A stretch of 11,015 nucleotides of DNA from Pseudomonadota bacterium (GTDB lineage Bacteria > Pseudomonadota > Gammaproteobacteria > Burkholderiales > Burkholderiaceae_B): contig JAFAGQ010000115.1 of NCBI GenBank assembly GCA_023422555.1, forward strand, positions 1-11,015, given 5' to 3'. The notes under the pieces are model-generated. The model was not told where the DNA came from. It made no database searches and worked only from the letters and a program-made list of their open reading frames with translations. A program made the translations under genes and the position numbers. Position 1 is the first letter of the stretch. Every line of letters starts with the position of its first letter. Below are positions 6,973-11,015 of this stretch, piece after piece.

Positions 6973-7757
6973 CAACTGTGATTAGAAACCGCCTGGGTAA
7001 AAAACTGTCGGTAGAGATAACCGGCCCGAATGACGCGCCGACCGTTCTGTTTTCCAATTCACTTGGGACAGACAAGGGGATGTGGGAGCCACAGGTCAAC
7101 GTCATGAAAGCAGACTACCGCATCGTGACCTATGATACCCGTGGACATGGCGCCAGTGAGGTCGTTGAAAATACCAAGCTGGAGAATCTAGGTGCCGATG
7201 CAATCGACATTCTTGACGGTCTTTCAATTGCAAAAGCCCATTTCTGTGGCATTTCGATGGGCGGTCTGACCGGGCTCTGGCTGGGTATCCATCACCCGCA
7301 CCGATTCCACAGCGTAACGATCGCCAATGCTGCGGCCAGAATCGGTGCACCGGCCGCGTGGCAGGAGCGCGCTGAAATGGTGGCCCGTTATGGTCTGGCA
7401 TCCGTGGTATCGGGAACACCCGCGCGTTGGTTCAGTGACAATTTTGATTACCAGCAAGATAAGCTCGCAATGCGTGCTATCCAGTCGCTGGCCGATACGT
7501 CGCCTCAGGGGTACGGCGCTGCCTGCCGGGCGCTGGCAGACGCCGATCTGCGTGAACAGATAAATGAGATTCCCATTGCTGCGCTGATTATAGTGGGTAC
7601 GCGCGATCCGGTGACGACTGTTGCTGACGGTCAGTTCATGCAGACGCATATCCCCGACAGCAAACTTTCAAAGCTGGCCGCTTCTCATTTGTCCAATATC
7701 GAGCAGCCAGAGGCGTTCAGTCAGGAGCTAAGGCATTTTATCGAATCGCTGGTATAG
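6969..7757 (+). CDS. pcaD: 3-oxoadipate enol-lactonase (PcaD)
   Basis: PcaD hydrolyses 3-oxoadipate enol-lactone to 3-oxoadipate. The 262-residue product is an alpha/beta-hydrolase with the nucleophile in GISMGG (Ser96), the acid Asp213 in VGTRDPVT, and His240 in the SHLSNIEQP motif. The oxyanion-loop region reads FSNSLGTD at 28-35 and the GHGAS motif sits at 59-63, both usual for PcaD. The ATG at 6969 overlaps the pcaB stop (ATGA), implying coupled translation. PcaD is not fused to PcaC, unlike the PcaL fusion of some actinobacteria. The pcaC gene starts 121 bases downstream. Confidence 0.94.
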   Translation: MTTVIRNRLGKKLSVEITGPNDAPTVLFSNSLGTDKGMWEPQVNVMKADYRIVTYDTRGHGASEVVENTKLENLGADAIDILDGLSIAKAHFCGISMGGLTGLWLGIHHPHRFHSVTIANAAARIGAPAAWQERAEMVARYGLASVVSGTPARWFSDNFDYQQDKLAMRAIQSLADTSPQGYGAACRALADADLREQINEIPIAALIIVGTRDPVTTVADGQFMQTHIPDSKLSKLAASHLSNIEQPEAFSQELRHFIESLV

Positions 7758-7864
7758 GCTGTGCGTCGGCAGACGGCGCATTATTCAGTGGCGCGAGCGC
7801 GCTCCGCAGGATGAAATGATTTGACCTTCGGATTTGTCCATTCGTCGCGAACGCTATGCAATTT

Positions 7865-7872
7865 AAAGGAGG
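7865..7872 (+). promoter_or_regulatory. Very strong ribosome binding site of pcaC
   Basis: AAAGGAGG, close to the full complement of the 16S rRNA tail, lies six bases before the pcaC ATG at 7879. The 121-base gap before pcaC (7758-7878) has a weak 6-base-stem hairpin at 7762-7780 and a 10-base palindrome GAGCGCGCTC at 7795-7804. I see no convincing promoter or terminator in it. Confidence 0.8.
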
Positions 7873-7878
7873 TTTTAT

Positions 7879-8283
7879 ATGGATGACAAGGAACGTTACC
7901 AACAAGGCATAAAGGTGCGCACTGAGGTATTGGGCGAGAAACACGTCAATGCTTCGCTCACTAAACTCAATAAGTTCAATACCGATTTCCAGGATTTTAT
8001 TAGTCGCTACGCCTGGGGGGAAGTCTGGTCTCGCCCGGGTTTGAGCCGGCAAACACGTAGCCTTGTCACCATGGCGATCCTGCTGTCTCTGGGGCGTGAG
8101 GCAGAGCTTCGCATGCATATCCGTGCCTGTTTCAATAATGGTGAAACCCAAGATGAACTGAAAGAGCTATTACTGCATTGTTCCTTATACGCCGGGTTGC
8201 CGGCGTCGAATGCTGCCATGCATATGGCCGAAGAAATACTCGCAGAACTGAATTTGAATTCGAATTCGAGTAATAACGAGTGA
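7879..8283 (+). CDS. pcaC: 4-carboxymuconolactone decarboxylase (PcaC)
   Basis: PcaC decarboxylates 4-carboxymuconolactone to 3-oxoadipate enol-lactone, the substrate of PcaD. The product is 134 residues, the normal size for a stand-alone PcaC of the carboxymuconolactone decarboxylase (AhpD-like) fold. Typical motifs are the WGEVWSRPGLSRQTRSL stretch (46-62), the helix around E74-H80 (REAELRMHIRAC) and LLHCSLYAGLPASNAAMHMA (98-117). The C-terminal tail NLNSNSSNNE is low-complexity; its DNA contains the perfect 12-base palindrome GAATTCGAATTC at 8256-8267, probably incidental. The pcaH ATG follows 29 bases after the stop. Confidence 0.94.
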   Translation: MDDKERYQQGIKVRTEVLGEKHVNASLTKLNKFNTDFQDFISRYAWGEVWSRPGLSRQTRSLVTMAILLSLGREAELRMHIRACFNNGETQDELKELLLHCSLYAGLPASNAAMHMAEEILAELNLNSNSSNNE

Positions 8284-8312
8284 TGAGTTACCCCGCCTCG
8301 GAAGGAGAAAAT

Positions 8313-9038
8313 ATGTACAGAACCAGTTTGGGTGCTTACGCCCAGCGAAATACCGATGATCATCCGCCCGCATACACTCCAGGGTACAAAACCAGCGTCC
8401 TGCGTTCGCCAAAGAACGCCCTGATTTCCATTGCGCAAACCTTGACCGAAGTGACATCACCGCATTTCAGAGAAGACCAATTTGGTCCCAAGGACAATGA
8501 TCTGATCCTAAATAGCGCGCGGGATGGCATGCCGATAGGCGAGAGAATCATCATTCATGGTTATGTGCATGATCAGTTCGGTCGTCCTGTAAAGAACGCG
8601 TTGCTGGAAGTATGGCAGGCCAATGCGTCGGGCCGTTATCGCCATCCCAATGATCAGTACATTGGCACGCTGGACCCAAATTTTGGGGGATGTGGGCGCA
8701 TGCTGACAGATGAAAACGGTTTTTATGTATTCAGAACCATCAGGCCGGGACCTTATCCGTGGCGTAATCGGATAAACGAATGGCGCCCGGCGCACATCCA
8801 TTTTTCGGTCATCGCAGATGGCTGGGCACAGCGGCTGATTTCCCAGTTGTATTTCGAAGGCGATACATTGATTGACTCGTGTCCCATATTGAAAACTGTT
8901 CCTTCGGATGAGCAGCGTCGAGCCTTGATTGCGCTGGAGGATAAGACCAATTTCATAGAGGCGGACTGCCGCTGTTATCGTTTTGATATTCATTTGCGCG
9001 GGCGGCGGGCGACGTATTTTGAAAACGATTTGACTTGA
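8313..9038 (+). CDS. pcaH: Protocatechuate 3,4-dioxygenase beta subunit (PcaH)
   Basis: PcaH is the iron-carrying beta subunit of the intradiol dioxygenase that opens protocatechuate between carbons 3 and 4. From the ATG at 8313 (AAGGAG at 8302-8307 upstream) the product is 241 residues. All iron ligands are present: Tyr109 (SGRYRHP), Tyr148 (PGPYPWRN), His161 and His163 (RPAHIHFS), together with the active-site Arg158. These are each one position later than Tyr108, Tyr147, His160, His162 and Arg157 of the Pseudomonas putida enzyme (Tyr408, Tyr447 and so on in crystal numbering), which supports this start. A GTG at 8280 and an ATG at 8283 are open upstream in related frames but would add residues not seen in the family. 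The gene should be active together with pcaG just downstream. Confidence 0.95.
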   Translation: MYRTSLGAYAQRNTDDHPPAYTPGYKTSVLRSPKNALISIAQTLTEVTSPHFREDQFGPKDNDLILNSARDGMPIGERIIIHGYVHDQFGRPVKNALLEVWQANASGRYRHPNDQYIGTLDPNFGGCGRMLTDENGFYVFRTIRPGPYPWRNRINEWRPAHIHFSVIADGWAQRLISQLYFEGDTLIDSCPILKTVPSDEQRRALIALEDKTNFIEADCRCYRFDIHLRGRRATYFENDLT

Positions 9039-9055
9039 GGGGGGAAGAATAGGCT

Positions 9056-9685
9056 ATGAAAAACCAGGCATTTGATGAATGGCGCGAAACCCCGTCGCAG
9101 ACAGGGGGACCTTATGTCCATATTGGGCTCTTGCCGAAGCAGGCAGATATCGATGTATTTGAACACAATTTTGGCAACTCGTTGGTCAACGACAAAACCG
9201 AAGGCCAACGGATCCGCCTGGAAGGTCAGGTATTTGACGGACTGGGCATACCGTTGCGCGATGTGTTGATCGAAATATGGCAGGCCGACTCCAACGGCGT
9301 CTATGCAGGCAGTGCATATTCACAAGACAAAAGCGCAGGTTCGGAATTTTCGGGATGGGGACGGGCGGCCGCGGACTTTGATACTGGATTCTGGCATTTC
9401 GATACGATCAAGCCAGGCTGTGTGCCGGGCCGAAAAGGTAGCACACAGGCGCCACATATCGCATTGATCGTCTTTGCCCGAGGCGTGAATATCGGTCTGA
9501 ACACGCGCGTTTACTTCGACGATGAAGCAGATGCGAATGCGAAAGATCCAGTCCTGAACAGTGTCGAGTGGGTAGAACGTCGCGAAACGCTGATTGCCAG
9601 GCGAGAAGATCGGGATGGAGAGCTAGTGTATCGATTTGATATTCGTATTCAGGGAGAGGGAGAGACGATATTTTTTGATATCTGA
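9056..9685 (+). CDS. pcaG: Protocatechuate 3,4-dioxygenase alpha subunit (PcaG)
   Basis: PcaG pairs with PcaH to build the dioxygenase active-site cleft but carries no iron itself. The 209-residue product has the alpha-subunit opening ETPSQTGGPYVHIGL at 11-25, the VLIEIWQAD strand (70-78) and QAPHIALIVFARG (131-143). It is slightly longer than the roughly 200 residues usual for Pseudomonas. As expected for the alpha subunit, the iron-binding Tyr/His set of PcaH is not conserved. A purine-rich ribosome site (GAGGGGGGAAG) lies just after the pcaH stop, about ten bases from the ATG at 9056. It is the last gene of the pca run and faces the convergent lyase gene. Confidence 0.95.
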   Translation: MKNQAFDEWRETPSQTGGPYVHIGLLPKQADIDVFEHNFGNSLVNDKTEGQRIRLEGQVFDGLGIPLRDVLIEIWQADSNGVYAGSAYSQDKSAGSEFSGWGRAAADFDTGFWHFDTIKPGCVPGRKGSTQAPHIALIVFARGVNIGLNTRVYFDDEADANAKDPVLNSVEWVERRETLIARREDRDGELVYRFDIRIQGEGETIFFDI

Positions 9686-9692
9686 GATGTCA

Positions 9693-9745
9693 CCGCCACA
9701 ATCGTCATCTTGATTATTTATATACAAGAAGAGACGCAGTGGCGG
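9693..9745. terminator. Possible weak bidirectional terminator between convergent genes
   Basis: CCGCCAC (9693-9699) and GTGGCGG (9739-9745) are perfect 7-base complementary arms with a 39-base A+T-rich loop, followed on the plus strand by TCTTATTT. The position, between the ends of pcaG and the convergent lyase gene, is where termination is needed. The long loop and lack of a proper T-run make this a weak case. Confidence 0.3.
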
Positions 9746-9780
9746 GTCTTATTTGATGATTTGAAGACTGTAGGGCCGAA

Positions 9781-10641
9781 TCAGGTGTATTGCTTTTCCA
9801 GTGCGTCCCATTCGGGTTTGCCGACCAGGCGCTGACGTTCCGCAAACGGAATGACCAGACCACTGGATTCCTGCACTTCCTTCTCATCGCGCAGCGTTGT
9901 CAGTGTTTTCTGCATGCCCGCAACTGCACCCTGCAGGGCCGCATTGGCATACAGTACGATCCCATAGCCTAATTCGGCCAGTTGATCGGCATTGAAAATG
10001 GGCGTGCGACCGCCAATGACCATGTTCATCAGTTGTGGTTTGGCAAGACGCTGGGGCAGTGCCTTCACTTCTTCGGCCTTGGTGACGGCTTCAACGAAAA
10101 GAATGTCTGCGCCGGCCTCCGCGAACTTCTCCGCGCGCTCGATCGCTGCCTCAAAGCCCAGGGTGGCAGCCGCATCGGTACGCGCCATAATCAGGAAATC
10201 CGGATCCTGGCGAGCGTCCACAGCAGCTTTGATCTTGCTGACCGCTTCTTCGGTTGAGATCACTTCCTTTCCGGAAAAGTGACCGCAGCGCTTGGGTGCG
10301 ACCTGATCTTCCAGCTGAATGCAGTCGGCGCCGGCGCGTTCCAGCACCCGTACTGTATGGCGAACGTTCAGTGCATTGCCAAAACCGGTGTCGGCATCGA
10401 CCAGCAGCGGGATATCGACCGCATCGCGGATGCGCGCGGTGTGTTCGGCAATCTCGTGCAGACCCATAAATCCCTGGTCGGGCATGCCGAAGTACATATT
10501 GGTAACACCCGCGCCAGTTACATAAATGGCTTCAAATCCCAGATCGGCAATGACTCTGGCAGACAAGGCGTTGAATGCGCCAGGAACAATAACGCCACGG
10601 CGCGCCTCGACGAGAGACCTGAGTTGCTTTCGGGTTGACAT
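9781..10641 (-). CDS. Isocitrate lyase/PEP mutase family lyase (2-methylisocitrate or dimethylmalate lyase-like)
   Basis: The 286-residue product is a member of the isocitrate lyase/PEP mutase superfamily. It has VDADTGFG (81-88) with the metal-site Asp, QLED (109-112), and the KRCGH loop at 117-121, whose cysteine is the general acid in true C-C lyases; PEP mutases lack it. Length is close to 2-methylisocitrate lyase PrpB (about 295), but the substrate-side segment reads VTGAGVTNMYFGMPD rather than the usual PrpB sequence, so the substrate may differ. Close relatives are often annotated oxaloacetate decarboxylase; 2,3-dimethylmalate lyase is another homologue. The start ATG at 10641 has AAAGGA at 10650-10655. 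It lies 54 bases downstream of a PrpF-family gene on the same strand, likely one operon. The family is secure and the substrate open. Confidence 0.9.
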   Translation of the reverse strand: MSTRKQLRSLVEARRGVIVPGAFNALSARVIADLGFEAIYVTGAGVTNMYFGMPDQGFMGLHEIAEHTARIRDAVDIPLLVDADTGFGNALNVRHTVRVLERAGADCIQLEDQVAPKRCGHFSGKEVISTEEAVSKIKAAVDARQDPDFLIMARTDAAATLGFEAAIERAEKFAEAGADILFVEAVTKAEEVKALPQRLAKPQLMNMVIGGRTPIFNADQLAELGYGIVLYANAALQGAVAGMQKTLTTLRDEKEVQESSGLVIPFAERQRLVGKPEWDALEKQYT

Positions 10642-10695
10642 AAGATTAATCCTTTCTGAATGAGGGTATAAAGTGAAAATTTTTCTGTGCAGACT

Positions 10696-11015
10696 TTAAA
10701 AAGCATCTGCCGGAACTCGGACAAAGCCTTCCATTAAGACGCGAGCGCTACGGCTCATGGACACCTTCTTGACTGTCCACTGGCCGGACTCCTGAGTGGC
10801 CTGCGCACCCACTTTGAGTGTGCCTGATGGATGGCCGAATGTCACGGATTCGCGCTCACGACCACCTGCAGCAAGATTGACCAGAGTTCCAGGGATTGCC
10901 GCTGCCGTCCCGATGGCCACTGCGGCCGTGCCCATCATGGCATGATGCAGTTTTCCCATGGAAAGTGCACGCACCACCAGATCGATATCGCCTGCGCCAA
11001 TTTGCTTGCCACTGG
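10696..11015 (-). CDS. PrpF-family isomerase, C-terminal part (cut by the window edge)
   Basis: The minus-strand frame is open from the right edge to a TAA at 10696, about 105 residues. It includes IDLVVRALSMGKLHHAMMG and later VNLAAGG and FGHPSGTLKVGA, which match the C-terminal third of PrpF proteins (diaminopimelate-epimerase fold). Family members are 2-methylaconitate isomerase (PrpF), 4-oxalomesaconate tautomerase and methylitaconate isomerase; they shift a double bond in small unsaturated di- or tricarboxylates. An internal GTG at 10977 could be taken as a start but the frame clearly continues upstream of it. The downstream partner is the lyase at 9781-10641. The catalytic N-terminal region is missing from the window, so the precise activity is undecided. 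Confidence 0.85.
   Translation of the reverse strand, partial: SGKQIGAGDIDLVVRALSMGKLHHAMMGTAAVAIGTAAAIPGTLVNLAAGGRERESVTFGHPSGTLKVGAQATQESGQWTVKKVSMSRSARVLMEGFVRVPADAF

Noticed and set aside
8256..8267. Palindrome GAATTCGAATTC at the 3' end of pcaC as an operator for pcaH
   Set aside because: It lies inside coding sequence for a low-complexity tail and comes from repeated Asn/Ser codons; no other evidence of regulation.

Overview
The window looks like part of a proteobacterial chromosome, most likely a betaproteobacterium of the order Burkholderiales, and the family Alcaligenaceae is my best guess. The clues are a Bug-type (tripartite tricarboxylate transporter) periplasmic receptor beside a divergent LysR regulator, split pcaC/pcaD and pcaH/pcaG genes, and a PrpF-like/isocitrate-lyase-like gene pair. 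The genus cannot be read from the sequence. I see no RNA genes, CRISPR arrays, insertion sequences or attachment sites. No stretch longer than 300 bases lacks a gene.

Layout. Bases 1-505 (minus) hold the start of a glycosyltransferase of the monogalactosyldiacylglycerol-synthase type, cut by the window edge. Bases 684-1610 (minus) encode a LysR-type regulator. It is transcribed away from a four-gene plus-strand run: a Bug solute receptor (1726-2703), an NAD-type short-chain dehydrogenase (2754-3536), a divergent xylose-isomerase-like TIM barrel (3544-4533) and a D-2-hydroxyacid dehydrogenase (4530-5492). The 115-base divergent promoter region carries a 31-base inverted repeat, a strong operator candidate.

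From 5611 to 9685 lie five genes of the protocatechuate branch of the beta-ketoadipate pathway in the order pcaB-pcaD-pcaC-pcaH-pcaG. Protocatechuate 3,4-dioxygenase (PcaHG) opens the ring, PcaB lactonises the product, PcaC decarboxylates it and PcaD hydrolyses the enol-lactone to 3-oxoadipate. The later genes (pcaIJ, pcaF) and the known pca regulators (pcaQ, pcaR) are not in the window. The convergent minus-strand pair at the right end is an isocitrate-lyase/PEP-mutase-family lyase (9781-10641) preceded by a PrpF-family isomerase cut by the right edge.

How they fit together. The pca genes are textbook. The less familiar part is the LysR/Bug/SDR/TIM-barrel/2-hydroxyacid-dehydrogenase block. 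It is visibly richer in A+T than the genes on both sides and looks like an acquired catabolic module that takes up and oxidises or isomerises an unknown organic acid. It sits directly upstream of the protocatechuate genes in the same orientation, so it may feed them, but nothing in the sequence proves a shared substrate or transcript.
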